64,000 nt of DNA. It comes from Sphingomonas sp. PP-F2F-A104-K0414. Its GTDB lineage: Bacteria; Pseudomonadota; Alphaproteobacteria; Sphingomonadales; Sphingomonadaceae. The translations under genes and the position numbers were made by a program. The stretch lies in the NCBI RefSeq assembly GCF_004340945.1, contig NZ_SLYD01000002.1, forward strand, positions 124,001 through 188,000, written 5' to 3'. This document shows, in pieces, positions 11,060 to 19,481 of the stretch; within the stretch, counting starts at the first letter, position 1, and every line of letters starts with the position of its first letter. The notes beneath the pieces were generated by a model, which was given only the letters and a program-made list of their open reading frames with translations, was not told where the DNA came from and ran no database searches.

Positions 11060-11629
11060 GTGCAGATCTGGGCGGGACTTGGCAATCCGGGGGCGCAATA
11101 TGCGATGCACCGGCACAATGTCGGGTTCATGGTCGCCGACGCGATCGCCGAGGTGCACGGCTTCGGCGCGGTCAAGAAGCAGTTCCAGGGCTGGACGCAG
11201 GAGGGGCGGATCGGCTCGACCAAGATCCTGCTGCTGAAGCCGGCCACCTTCATGAACGAGAGCGGGCGCGCGATCGGCGAGGCGCTGCGGTTCTACAAGC
11301 TCGGCGTCGAGGCGCTGACGGTGTTCCACGACGAACTCGACATCGCGCCGTTCCGCGTGAAGGTGAAGACCGGCGGCGGGACCGCGGGGCATAACGGGCT
11401 GCGCTCGACCGACCAGCATCTGGGGCCGGAGTTTCGCCGCGTGCGGCTGGGCATCGGGCATCCGGGGCACAAGGATCGCGTGACCGGCTATGTGCTCGGC
11501 AATTATGCGAAGGCCGAGATCGAGCCGTTGAGCGATATGCTCGGCGCGGTGGCGGCGGAGGCCAAGTGGCTGGCGGAAGGCGACGACGTCCGCTTCATGA
11601 ACGATGTCGCGTTGAGGATGCAGCCATGA
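11060..11629 (+). CDS. pth: Aminoacyl-tRNA hydrolase (peptidyl-tRNA hydrolase)
   Basis: Releases tRNA from prematurely dropped peptidyl-tRNA; essential in most bacteria. At 189 residues it matches the family. The N-terminal GLGNPGAQYAMHRHNVGFMV contains the catalytic His. The stretch VFHDELDIAPFRVKVKTGGG holds the conserved Asp, and GGTAGHNGLRS follows. It starts with GTG. The stop overlaps the next gene's start by ATGA, indicating translational coupling. Confidence 0.97.
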   Translation: MQIWAGLGNPGAQYAMHRHNVGFMVADAIAEVHGFGAVKKQFQGWTQEGRIGSTKILLLKPATFMNESGRAIGEALRFYKLGVEALTVFHDELDIAPFRVKVKTGGGTAGHNGLRSTDQHLGPEFRRVRLGIGHPGHKDRVTGYVLGNYAKAEIEPLSDMLGAVAAEAKWLAEGDDVRFMNDVALRMQP

Positions 11630-12231
11630 CCACCCGCTCTTTGTTTGCCACGCGGTTCTACGAGGCCGATCTCGGCGACGATGATCTGGTCGAGGAACTC
11701 GAGGATGCCGCGCTCGAACTGGCGAAGGCGGATCGCGCCGGGGTCGCATGGTCGAAGGCGCATGGGTATCGCGGGTACACGTCGTACGCGTCGCTGAACG
11801 ACCTGCCGTTGCGCGATCCGCGGTTCGGGGATCTGGTGCGGCTGCTGAACAAGCATGTCGCGCAGTTCGCGAAGGACTGCGCGTTCGATCTTGGCGGGCG
11901 GAAGTTGAAGCTCGACAGTCTTTGGGTGAACGTCCTGAAGCCTGGGGGCGCGCATTCGGGGCATATTCATCCGCATAGCGTCGTGTCGGGGACGATGTAC
12001 GTGGCGATCCCCGAGGGGGCTGGGGCGTTGAAGCTGGAGGATCCTCGGTTGCCGATGATGATGGCGGCGCCGACCCGGCTGGAGGATGCGGCGGAGGATT
12101 TGCGGACGTTCGTCTACGCGGAGCCCAAGCCGGGGAGTGTGTTTCTTTGGGAGAGCTGGTTGCGGCATGAGGTGGTGCCGAATGCTGCCAAGGGCGAGCG
12201 GATTAGTATTAGTTTTAATTATCGGTGGTGA
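11626..12231 (+). CDS. Putative 2-oxoglutarate/Fe(II) oxygenase (TIGR02466-like)
   Basis: A 201-residue protein that resembles the TIGR02466 group of putative 2OG-Fe(II) oxygenases. The double-stranded beta-helix signature is visible as SGHIHPHSVVSGTMYVAIP, then GSVFLWESWLRHEVVPN, with the C-terminal RISISFNYRW supplying the 2OG-binding Arg region. Its ATG overlaps the pth stop, which sets the start; an extended frame reaching back into pth is not needed. The substrate is unknown. Assignment rests on motif pattern and length. Confidence 0.75.
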   Translation: MTTRSLFATRFYEADLGDDDLVEELEDAALELAKADRAGVAWSKAHGYRGYTSYASLNDLPLRDPRFGDLVRLLNKHVAQFAKDCAFDLGGRKLKLDSLWVNVLKPGGAHSGHIHPHSVVSGTMYVAIPEGAGALKLEDPRLPMMMAAPTRLEDAAEDLRTFVYAEPKPGSVFLWESWLRHEVVPNAAKGERISISFNYRW

Positions 12232-12267
12232 TTGGGGCCATCCCTGAACGGTTCTTCATCAAACAAA

Positions 12268-12373
12268 CCACCCCGGCGTAGGCCGGGGCCCAATTGGGAA
12301 ACGTAGCTAACGAAGGACCGCCCTTCATCAGATCAGCCTTCCCAGTTGGGCCCCGGCCTTCGCCGGGGTGGTG
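12268..12373. repeat. Family A palindromic element, copy A2
   Basis: Arms CCACCCCGGCGTAGGCCGG and CCTTCGCCGGGGTGG, with CCCAATTGGG and CCCAGTTGGG just inside, form an inverted pair. It sits in the convergent junction between the 2OG oxygenase and the alcohol dehydrogenase, immediately next to a second, unrelated inverted repeat. Confidence 0.85.
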
Positions 12374-12387
12374 GAGTTAGTTCTTCT

Positions 12388-12486
12388 TACCCCCTCCCCT
12401 TCAGGGGGGGGTTGGGGTGGGGCTTGGCCGCATACGTCGGCCTTCGCGGCACTGCCCCACCCCGACCCTCCCCTGAAGGGGAGGGA
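12388..12486. repeat. Inverted repeat with CCCCTCCCCTTCAGG arms
   Basis: The left arm, CCCCCTCCCCTTCAGGGGGG with GGTTGGGGTGGGG, is matched by CCCCACCCCGACC and CCCTCCCCTGAAGGGGAGGG on the right. Its make-up is like family C but the arms differ. Together with A2 it fills the 298-base convergent gap before the alcohol dehydrogenase. Confidence 0.7.
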
Positions 12487-12529
12487 GCAGCGGGGGCGGC
12501 ACCCGACGCGCGCGCCGCCCCTCCCCCAA

Positions 12530-13594
12530 TCAGGCCGTCTTCATCGTCGCCATGTCGATGACGAAGCGGTACTTCACGTCGCTCTTCACCATGCGCTGAT
12601 ACGAGGGTTCGATCTCGTCCATGCGGATCATCTCGATGTCCGACACAAGCCCGTGCTCGTTGCAGAAATCGAGCATCTCCTGCGTCTCGGCGATGCCGCC
12701 GATCAGCGAGCCCGCGATCGCGCGGCGCTTGAAGATGAGGTTGCCGACCGAGGGCGACGGATGCGCGTGCTCGGGGACGCCGACCAGAGTCATCGTGCCG
12801 TCGCGCTTGAGCAATGCCGTGAACGTGTCGAGGTTGTGGCTCGCCGCGACGGTGTTCAGGATGAAGTCGAAGCTGTTGGCGTGCTCGGCCATCGCGGCCT
12901 CGTCCTTCGACACGATCAGGTCCTTCGCGCCGAGACGCTTGGCGTCGTCGCGCTTGTTCGGCGAGGTCGAGAAGACATAGACCTCGGCGCCCATCGCGTT
13001 GGCGATCTTGACGCCCATGTGCCCGAGACCGCCGAGACCGACGATGCCGACCTTCTGGCCGGGGCCGACCTTCCAGTGCTTCAGCGGCGAATACGTGGTG
13101 ATGCCGGCGCACAGCAGCGGCGCGACCGCGGCGAGGTCGGCTTCGGGATGCGAGACCTTCAGCACGAAGCCTTCGTCGACGACGATCTTGTCCGAATAGC
13201 CGCCGAAGGTGTGGCCACCGAGCACGGGATCGGGGCCGTTATACGTGCCGACAAAACCGGTGGTCTCGCAATATTGCTCCTCGCCGTCCTTGCACGACGG
13301 GCATTCGCCGCAGCTGTCGACCATACAGCCTACGCCGACGACGTCGCCGACCTTGAACTTGGTGACGTCGCTGCCGACGGCGGTGACGTGGCCGACGATC
13401 TCGTGGCCGGGGACGCAGGGGTAGAGCGTGCCTTCCCACTCGCCCTTGGCGGTGTGGAGGTCGGAATGGCAAACGCCGCAGAACGCGATGTCGATCGCGA
13501 CGTCGGTCTTGCCGGGCTCGCGGCGCTCGAAGCTGAACGGGGCGAGTGGCGTTTCGGGGGATTGCGCGGCGTAGCCGTGGGCGGTCGTGGTCAT
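12530..13594 (-). CDS. NAD(P)-dependent zinc alcohol dehydrogenase, YahK/CAD type
   Basis: A medium-chain zinc alcohol/aldehyde reductase of 354 residues. The catalytic zinc ligands lie in CGVCHSDLHTAKGEW and PGHEIVGHV. The structural zinc Cys cluster is in CGECPSCKDGEEQYC. The Rossmann motif is GIVGLGGLGHMGVKIANAMG. The pattern fits the NADPH-using YahK/cinnamyl alcohol dehydrogenase group. The ATG at 13594 has AGGA 8 bases upstream. A palindromic TACCG-AC-CGGTA lies 59 bases ahead, a plausible repressor site. It stands alone between two intergenic repeat regions, so it is likely monocistronic. The physiological substrate is unknown. Confidence 0.9.
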   Translation of the reverse strand: MTTTAHGYAAQSPETPLAPFSFERREPGKTDVAIDIAFCGVCHSDLHTAKGEWEGTLYPCVPGHEIVGHVTAVGSDVTKFKVGDVVGVGCMVDSCGECPSCKDGEEQYCETTGFVGTYNGPDPVLGGHTFGGYSDKIVVDEGFVLKVSHPEADLAAVAPLLCAGITTYSPLKHWKVGPGQKVGIVGLGGLGHMGVKIANAMGAEVYVFSTSPNKRDDAKRLGAKDLIVSKDEAAMAEHANSFDFILNTVAASHNLDTFTALLKRDGTMTLVGVPEHAHPSPSVGNLIFKRRAIAGSLIGGIAETQEMLDFCNEHGLVSDIEMIRMDEIEPSYQRMVKSDVKYRFVIDMATMKTA

Positions 13595-13652
13595 GAGGTT
13601 CCTGGAATATCTCAAGCTGGGCTCGGGATATAAGCTTCGACCATATGATAAC

Positions 13653-13664
13653 TACCGACCGGTA
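13653..13664. promoter_or_regulatory. Possible TetR-type operator ahead of the alcohol dehydrogenase
   Basis: TACCG and CGGTA form 5-bp inverted arms around AC in an AT-rich stretch (ATGATAAC ahead and TGATTATTTT behind). ACCGACCGGT-like cores are bound by several TetR-family regulators of aldehyde or electrophile responses. No regulator gene lies nearby, so this is only a suggestion. Confidence 0.3.
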
Positions 13665-13727
13665 TGATTATTTTGCTGCACTGCGGCAATCGAGTGGGTC
13701 GATCAGGGCAGTCGTCCAACTCAGCAA

Positions 13728-13834
13728 CCACCCCGGCGGAGGCCGGGGCCCAGTTGGAAAGGTGGCAATAACGGCGTGCCGACCTCCCGTTAGCAACGTT
13801 GCCCAACTGGGCCCCGGCCTTCGCCGGGGTGGTG
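13728..13834. repeat. Family A palindromic element, copy A3
   Basis: Typical arms, CCACCCCGGCGGAGGCCGG and CCTTCGCCGGGGTGG, with CCCAGTTGG and CCAACTGGG inside. This is the only element in the window found at a divergent junction. It lies in the 344-base gap between the dehydrogenase and ychF starts, about 105 bases before ychF. Confidence 0.85.
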
Positions 13835-13938
13835 GAGATAATTGAGGTGGCGCCGATGATGCGCGCAGGCGTCCTCCGCTGGCCTTCCTCCGCGCCCTGC
13901 CCTAAAGCGCCACCACATTCTTATACCAAGGGCATATC

Positions 13939-15036
13939 ATGGGTTTTCGCTGCGGCATCGTGGGGCTGCCGAACGTCGGCAAGTCCACTCTCTTCAACGC
14001 GCTGACCGAGACGGCCGCGGCGCAGGCGGCGAACTATCCGTTCTGCACGATCGAGCCGAACGTCGGCAACGTCGGCGTGCCAGACAAGCGGCTCGACGCG
14101 CTCGCGAAGATCGCCGGATCGCAGAAGATCATCGAGACTCAGCTCGGCTTCGTCGACATCGCCGGCCTCGTGCGCGGCGCGTCGAAGGGCGAAGGGCTCG
14201 GCAATCAGTTCCTCGGCAACATCCGCGAGGTCGACGCGATCGTCCACGTGCTGCGCTGCTTCGAGGACGGCGACGTGACGCATGTCGACAACAAGGTCGA
14301 TCCGATCGCCGACGCCGAGACGGTCGACACCGAGCTGATGCTGAGCGATCTCGAAAGCCTCGAGAAGCGCGTGCCGAACCTCGCCAAGAAGGGCATGCAG
14401 GGCGACAAGGAAGCCAAGATCGGCGCCGCCGTGCTCGGCCAGGCGCTCGAACTGCTCCGCGAAGGCAAGCCCGCGCGGCTGACCGTGCCGAAGGACGAGG
14501 ACGAGGCGCGCGTGTTCGCGCAGGCGCAGTTGCTGACCGCGAAACCCGTGCTCTACGTGTGCAACGTCGACGAGGGCGATGCGGCGGACGGCAATGCACT
14601 GTCGGCACGGGTGTTCGAGAAGGCGAAGGCCGAGGGCGCCGAGGCGGTCGTGGTGTCGGCGGCGATCGAGGCGGAGATCGCGACGATGCCCGCCGAGGAT
14701 CGCGGCGAGTTTCTTGGTGAACTGGGGCTGGAAGAGACCGGCCTCGCGCGCGTCATCACCGCCGGGTACAAGCTCCTGCATCTGCTGACGTTCTTCACGG
14801 TCGGGCCGAAGGAAGCGCGTGCCTGGACCGTCCACGAGGGCGCGACCGCACCGCAGGCGGCGGGCGAGATCCACGGCGATTTCGAAAAGGGCTTCATCCG
14901 CGCCGAGACGATCGCGTTCGACGACTTCATCGCGCTGGGTGGGGAATCGAAGGCGCGCGAGGCGGGCAAGCTGCGTGCGGAAGGCAAGGCGTACGTCGTC
15001 CATGACGGCGACGTGATGCACTTCCTGCATAGCTGA
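13939..15036 (+). CDS. ychF: Redox-regulated ATPase/GTPase YchF
   Basis: An Obg-family P-loop NTPase that prefers ATP and binds ribosomes; 365 residues, the standard length. The N-terminus has GFRCGIVGLPNVGKSTLFN (G1). Further on are the G3 region FVDIAGLVRGASKGEGLGNQ and, at the C-terminus, the TGS-like domain with FFTVGPKEARAWTV and GEIHGDFEKGFIRAE. The ATG starts the canonical N-terminus. It is well conserved in all bacteria and has no obvious operon partner here. Confidence 0.98.
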   Translation: MGFRCGIVGLPNVGKSTLFNALTETAAAQAANYPFCTIEPNVGNVGVPDKRLDALAKIAGSQKIIETQLGFVDIAGLVRGASKGEGLGNQFLGNIREVDAIVHVLRCFEDGDVTHVDNKVDPIADAETVDTELMLSDLESLEKRVPNLAKKGMQGDKEAKIGAAVLGQALELLREGKPARLTVPKDEDEARVFAQAQLLTAKPVLYVCNVDEGDAADGNALSARVFEKAKAEGAEAVVVSAAIEAEIATMPAEDRGEFLGELGLEETGLARVITAGYKLLHLLTFFTVGPKEARAWTVHEGATAPQAAGEIHGDFEKGFIRAETIAFDDFIALGGESKAREAGKLRAEGKAYVVHDGDVMHFLHS

Positions 15037-15133
15037 AACCGGACGGCCGCTGAGATGCGGAACCGGGCAATCGCGCATTTTCAATCTAAGATTTGATGGC
15101 TAGCGTAGCCTTCGACATATCGGGGGAATTGCG

Positions 15134-15577
15134 TTGGCTGTCATGCATCTGTTGGGAATGCTCGTTGCCCTGTCGACGACGGCGTCTGCGGTGACGCCCT
15201 TTCAACAGCCCGCGGTGCCGAGCTTTTGCCAGCGCCTGGCACCGCAACTCGGCATGAAGCCGAACGCTAAAAGTGGTGGGAAGACGCGGGCTGGCGGCTG
15301 GAAGGTCAACCTTGCGAGCGGTCTGGGTCCGGCCTTGTTTGGTGGGACGTTCGCCGCGTCGTTCTCGTTGCATCCGATCGACGAAGACTCGGTGTCCGAG
15401 AGCAAGCGTCTGGAGAATGCCTGCGGCATCACCGCAAAGGGCATGACGTGCAAGATCGAAGGGCCGGCGCGGTTGAACGTCGGTACCAAGAAGGGCAAGA
15501 TTTCAACCGAGGTGCTGCCGGGTGAACGCGCGGAAGTCGACATGCGCAGCACCGTGATCAGCTGTTACGACACCTGA
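15134..15577 (+). CDS. Hypothetical exported protein
   Basis: A 147-residue protein that I do not recognise. The N-terminal hydrophobic stretch (MHLLGMLVALSTTASAV) looks like a signal peptide cleaved after ASA. Three Cys remain in the mature part (near residues 33, 98 and 106) plus one near the C-terminus, which would allow disulfides in the periplasm. The start is taken as the TTG at 15134, 3 codons before an ATG, because a GGGGG run sits 8 bases upstream of it. It stands between ychF and the phosphodiesterase with gaps of about 100 bases each side. Confidence 0.55.
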   Translation: MAVMHLLGMLVALSTTASAVTPFQQPAVPSFCQRLAPQLGMKPNAKSGGKTRAGGWKVNLASGLGPALFGGTFAASFSLHPIDEDSVSESKRLENACGITAKGMTCKIEGPARLNVGTKKGKISTEVLPGERAEVDMRSTVISCYDT

Positions 15578-15687
15578 TCGCCTGCAGGCCAGACATGCTC
15601 GGCGCGCGTACCGCCTGACGGCGCTTTCGTTCGTCGAGCTTGCCGGGTAGAGGCCGCGACGCCGGGACTTGCTCAGGACGAACACCA

Positions 15688-16986
15688 ATGAAAATTATGT
15701 TGAGTGGTTGTGCGCTTGCACTCGCAGGGTGTGCTTATCCGTATACGCCCCCTGCCCTCGCGCCCATCACTGCGCCGGCGCCCGTATCGACGGCGGTGGC
15801 TGCGATGCCGGGCGAGGCGCGGGCGCCGGTTACCATCCTGGTGTCGATCGACGGGTTTCGACCGGATTATCTCGATCGTGGCGTGACACCCAACCTCAAC
15901 CGCCTGCGCGCGGGCGGGGTGTTCGCGAGCATGCGGCCGTCGTTTCCGAGCGTCACCTTTCCCAATCACTGGACGCTCGTGACGGGGCTGCGGCCCGATC
16001 GCAGCGGGATCGTCGGCAACAAGATGGAGGATCCGGCGCGGCCGGGCGAGACGTTCACGATGGCGACGGACGATCCGTTCTGGTGGAGCGAGAGTTCGCC
16101 GATCTGGGTCGATGCGGAGAAGGCGGGGATCCGCACCGCGACGATGTTCTGGCCGGGCGCGAACGTCGCGGTCGGGGGCACGGTGAAGGCCGACAGCCAT
16201 GCTGCGATCGAGGGCGGTACGCGACCGGAGGACTGGCAGCAGTTCAACCAGCAGGTTTCGGGGACGCAGCGCGTCAACGCGGTGCTCGACTGGATGCGGC
16301 GGCCAGCGGCGATCCGGCCGAAGCTGGTGACGTTGTATTTCGATACAGTCGACAGTGCGGGCCATGCTGGGGGGCCGGACAGCGCTGGCGTAACCCAGGC
16401 GGTGGCGGATGTCGATGCGAGCGTTGGCGCGCTGGTCGATGGGCTCGCCGCGCTGGGACAGCGGGCGAACCTGGTTATCGTCGCGGATCACGGCATGGCG
16501 GCGACGAGCAGCACGCGGGTCGTGGCGCTGGATACGATCGCGGACAAGGCGGACTATCGCACCGTCGAGATGGGACCGTACGCGACCCTGTTCGCGGTGC
16601 CGGGGCATGAGGCGGCGCTGGAGGCGCGGTTGCTGACCCGCCACGATCATCTGCAATGCTGGCGGAAGGGGGAGATTCCGGCGCGGTTCCATTATGGACG
16701 CAACCCGCGGGTGCCGAGCTATCTGTGCCTCGCCGATGTCGGCTGGCGGGTCGATCCGAGCGCGCCGACCAAGGCTTCGGTCGGCGGGATGCACGGGTAT
16801 GACAACATGGCGCCGGAGATGCGTGCGCTGTTCATCGCCAACGGGCCGGCGTTCGCGCGCGGCAAGACGATTGGGAGCTTCGACAACGTCGCGATCGAGC
16901 CCTTGCTGCGCGACCTGATCGGGTTGCCTGCCGAGGCGGGGCTGGACGGCACCGACGCACCCTTCCAGAAGGTGCTGCAACGATAA
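15688..16986 (+). CDS. Ectonucleotide pyrophosphatase/phosphodiesterase family lipoprotein
   Basis: An alkaline-phosphatase-superfamily enzyme of the nucleotide pyrophosphatase/phosphodiesterase type. The start at 15688 gives MKIMLSGCALALAGCAYPY, a lipoprotein signal with lipobox LAGC, so the protein is probably lipid-anchored and periplasmic. Metal and nucleophile motifs are present: VSIDGFRPDYLDRG (metal Asp), PSFPSVTFPNHWTLVTGL (Thr nucleophile), DTVDSAGHAGG, VIVADHGMA and GGMHGYDN. At 432 residues it is full length. The MaoC gene follows 11 bases after its stop, so the two could be co-transcribed. Confidence 0.92.
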   Translation: MKIMLSGCALALAGCAYPYTPPALAPITAPAPVSTAVAAMPGEARAPVTILVSIDGFRPDYLDRGVTPNLNRLRAGGVFASMRPSFPSVTFPNHWTLVTGLRPDRSGIVGNKMEDPARPGETFTMATDDPFWWSESSPIWVDAEKAGIRTATMFWPGANVAVGGTVKADSHAAIEGGTRPEDWQQFNQQVSGTQRVNAVLDWMRRPAAIRPKLVTLYFDTVDSAGHAGGPDSAGVTQAVADVDASVGALVDGLAALGQRANLVIVADHGMAATSSTRVVALDTIADKADYRTVEMGPYATLFAVPGHEAALEARLLTRHDHLQCWRKGEIPARFHYGRNPRVPSYLCLADVGWRVDPSAPTKASVGGMHGYDNMAPEMRALFIANGPAFARGKTIGSFDNVAIEPLLRDLIGLPAEAGLDGTDAPFQKVLQR

Positions 16987-16997
16987 GAGGAGAGGTT

Positions 16998-17459
16998 GTG
17001 CAGTATTTCGAGGATATCGAGGTCGGTCGGACCGCGTCGTTCGGTTCCTACGCGGTCACGCGCGAGGAGGTGATGGACTTCGCCGCCAAATACGATCCGC
17101 AGCCGTTTCACCTGTCCGACGAGGCCGCCGCGCAGACGCATTTTGGGCGGTTGTCGGCGAGCGGTTGGCATACGTGTGCGATGGTGATGGCGATGGTGGT
17201 CGCCAATTTGAAGGAGAACCGGCAGGCTGGGTTGGGGTCGCCAGGGATCGACGAACTGAAGTGGGTGAAGCCCGTGTATCCGGGGGACACTCTGCGGTGC
17301 GAGACCGAGATCCTGGAGAAACGCGTGTCGGCAAGCCGGCCGGAGATGGGAATCTTCAAGAGCCGGATGCGCGTGTTCAATCAGGACGACGTGATGGTGA
17401 TGACGTTCGTGTCTAACGGCCTCGTCGCGACGCGCCCGACGGATGCCAACGACGGCTGA
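16998..17459 (+). CDS. MaoC family dehydratase
   Basis: A hot-dog-fold MaoC-like (R-specific enoyl-CoA hydratase type) protein of 153 residues. YFEDIEVGRTASFGSYAVTR opens it, and FAAKYDPQPFHLSDEAAAQ contains the hydratase Asp and His pair; FGRLSASGWHT follows. The GTG start is preceded by AAGAGGAGAGG, a strong ribosome site. It probably acts on an acyl-CoA or a related thioester in the cytoplasm, but the substrate cannot be read from the sequence. It follows the phosphodiesterase gene closely. Confidence 0.88.
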   Translation: MQYFEDIEVGRTASFGSYAVTREEVMDFAAKYDPQPFHLSDEAAAQTHFGRLSASGWHTCAMVMAMVVANLKENRQAGLGSPGIDELKWVKPVYPGDTLRCETEILEKRVSASRPEMGIFKSRMRVFNQDDVMVMTFVSNGLVATRPTDANDG

Positions 17460-17569
17460 TTACCGAGCTGTTGCCCGGATGGGCGGCTGACGGAATTGCC
17501 GATGCAGTAATGATTTACGCGAAAGCGCTACGCCGGTCCTGAGCTTCACCGAACGGCCGCGAAGATAGT

Positions 17570-17713
17570 GTTTGTTCGCGCAGAGGCGCGGAGGCGCAGA
17601 GAGATATTAGATGGCATAGCTTCAGGTGAGCTTCGCTGCCAGGCGAAGGCTCGCCCACTCGTACTTAATTAGTGTCTGCGCCTCTGCGCCTCCGCGCCTC
17701 TGCGCGAACAAAC
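17570..17713. repeat. Inverted repeat with CGCAGAGGCGCGGAGGCGCAGA arms
   Basis: Two 31-base arms (17570-17600 and 17683-17713) are exact inverted copies. Each contains GTTTGTTCGCGCAGAGGCGC and is itself made of repeated GCGC(A/G)GAGG units. About 82 unlike bases lie between. It occupies the 292-base convergent gap between the MaoC gene and the Gly-rich lipoprotein, the position where other repeat families sit elsewhere. Confidence 0.85.
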
Positions 17714-17751
17714 CTTCTCTTCGCGCCTTCGCGTGAACCAACCTGCTCTAG

Positions 17752-18501
17752 TTACTGCGCCGGACGACCGCCGCCGCGGTTGCCGCCGCCCTGACGACCG
17801 CCGCCGGGCCGTCCACCGCCGAAGCGCTGGCCGCCGCCGCCGCGATTGCCTCGGAACGCGCCGTCGCCGCGATTACCGCGGAAGCCGCCTTGGACTTGGG
17901 GCTGCTGCGGGTTGGCGACTTGGCCGGGCTGCGCGGGCTGGCCTGGTTGACCGAACTGCGCGCGACCGGGACCACGGCCGCGATTGTCGCCGCGGCCGGG
18001 ACGGCCGTTGCCGAACTGGCCCTGAGCGGGCGTGCCGGGATTATTCTGATAGCCCGGACGGTTGCCGCGCCAGCCGCCGTCCCGGCCGCCATTGCCTCGG
18101 TTGCCGAAACCGCCCCAGTTGCCGCGGCCGCCATCGTTGCGGCTACCGCGATACTGCTGGCGGCCCTGCCAATAGCGCTGCTGGTTGCCGTTCCAGCGGT
18201 GCGGGCGGCGGTAGCGATCGTAGACGTAGACGCCCGAGCCGGGATAATAATAATCGCCGGCCCAACCGTAATAGGAGTTCAGGCCGCCATAGCCGGCGAA
18301 CCCGTCATAGCCGCCGCCGTAACCGCCGCCATAACCGCCATAGCCTGCGCCATAATAACCATCGCCGTAGCCGCCGCCGTAATAGGGATCGCTGGCATAG
18401 CCGACGCCGGCGCCGCCATAGCCGTAACCGTCGGTACAGCCTGCGACGCCTAATCCGAGGCCCAAGGCTAGGCCGATGATGCCGAAGCGCTTCATAAACA
18501 T
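17752..18501 (-). CDS. Gly/Tyr- and RGG-rich lipoprotein, unknown function
   Basis: A 249-residue low-complexity protein. The ATG at 18501 (GGGAG 7 bases upstream) gives MFMKRFGIIGLALGLGLGVAGC, a lipoprotein signal with lipobox VAGC. The mature part has three zones: GGY/YGG repeats with many Tyr (about residues 25-75), an Arg/Asn/Gly/Gln zone (80-170), and a C-terminal run of RGG-like units such as GGFRGNRGDGAFRGNRGGGG. It could be amyloid-like, adhesive or nucleic-acid binding; I do not recognise a family. It lies alone on the minus strand after apt, from which it is separated by a 378-base gap. Confidence 0.7.
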   Translation of the reverse strand: MFMKRFGIIGLALGLGLGVAGCTDGYGYGGAGVGYASDPYYGGGYGDGYYGAGYGGYGGGYGGGYDGFAGYGGLNSYYGWAGDYYYPGSGVYVYDRYRRPHRWNGNQQRYWQGRQQYRGSRNDGGRGNWGGFGNRGNGGRDGGWRGNRPGYQNNPGTPAQGQFGNGRPGRGDNRGRGPGRAQFGQPGQPAQPGQVANPQQPQVQGGFRGNRGDGAFRGNRGGGGQRFGGGRPGGGRQGGGNRGGGRPAQ

Positions 18502-18701
18502 GGGGAGTCTCCCGTACGTGGAGAGCGGACACAACGCGCCGCTATTCGTCGTACAACGGAGTCGGTATGTCGCAGGTTCCATGAATGGGGTCTGACGGGG
18601 TTTGTTGGCTGGTGGGGGTGAGCCTGTGCGGACCAGGACGTTGTCCCCTTACCGTTCCCTCACGCACGCGGCGATCAAGTCATGAAGCAAACCGCTACCT
18701 C

Positions 18702-18811
18702 ACTACCCCCCCGGCGAAGGGCGGGGTCCAATTGCGATGAAAGAGGTAACGGCGCGCGGTCATTCGTCAGCAATGTTTCCCAATTGGGCCCCGGCCTACG
18801 CCGGGGTGGTG
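18702..18811. repeat. Family A palindromic element, copy A4 (decayed left arm)
   Basis: The right arm is typical, with CAATTGGGCCCCGGCC and CGCCGGGGTGG. The left arm is altered (CCCCCCCGGCGAAGGGCGGG then TCCAATTG). The remaining bases of the 378-base gap between apt and the lipoprotein gene show no gene or clear signal apart from the lipoprotein's own leader. Confidence 0.7.
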
Positions 18812-18879
18812 CCGTATTAGGGAACGAGTGACCACTATCAGGTGACCTGCATCAGGTAGCGTGCGCAGGCAAGCGCGCG

Positions 18880-19427
18880 TCAGTGGCCGGGGAAGTGAAT
18901 CAGGGCGGTTGCTTCGATGCCGTCGGTGCGGAGCGCGTCTGCGCCGCCAAGGTCCGGCAAGTCGACCAGGAACTGCGCTTGCGTAACCACCGCGCCGGCC
19001 TTGTGGAGCAGGCGGACCGCGGCGCGGGCGGTGCCGCCGGTGGCGATCAGGTCGTCGACCAGTAGGACGCGCGCGCCGGGCGCGAAGGCGTCGGCGTGGA
19101 TCGCGATGCGGTCGGTGCCGTATTCGAGTGCGTAGTCCTCGGCGATGGTCGCACCGGGGAGCTGCCGTCCTTGCGGATCAGCAGGACGCCGGCCTTGAGC
19201 GGTGCGGCGAGCGCGGCGGCGAAGAGGAAGCCCCGGGCTTCGATACCAGCGACCAGGTCGACCGGGCCGGAGACTGCTTCGACCATCCGCTCGATCGCGG
19301 TCGCCCAGCCGTTCGGGTCGAGCAGCAACGTCGTGATGTCGCGGAACTGGATGCCGGGCTTGGGGAAGTCCGGGATGGTGCGGATCAGCGCCTTCAGATC
19401 GGCGTTGCGCTCGTTGGTCTCGGACAT
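18880..19427 (-). pseudogene. apt: Adenine phosphoribosyltransferase with a one-base frameshift
   Basis: Adenine salvage enzyme that forms AMP from adenine and PRPP. The first part, from the ATG at 19427, reads ALIRTIPDFPKPGIQFRDIT and continues through VAGIEARGFLFAAALAAPL and LLIRKDG. The frame is then lost near 19164. The rest of the enzyme continues in another frame as LPGATIAEDYALEYGTDRIA and, further on, VLLVDDLIATGGTARAA, the PRPP-binding motif, to the C-terminus. Adding one A to restore an AAG Lys codon (GGCAAGCTC for GGCAGCTC) rejoins the halves. It may be a real inactivating deletion or a sequencing error. It follows petC on the same strand beyond a terminator. Confidence 0.85.
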
Positions 19428-19481
19428 GGACGTTCCCTTCTCCGCAAGAAGCGGCGGCCGTGTTGCGGCGCTGCGCTACGG

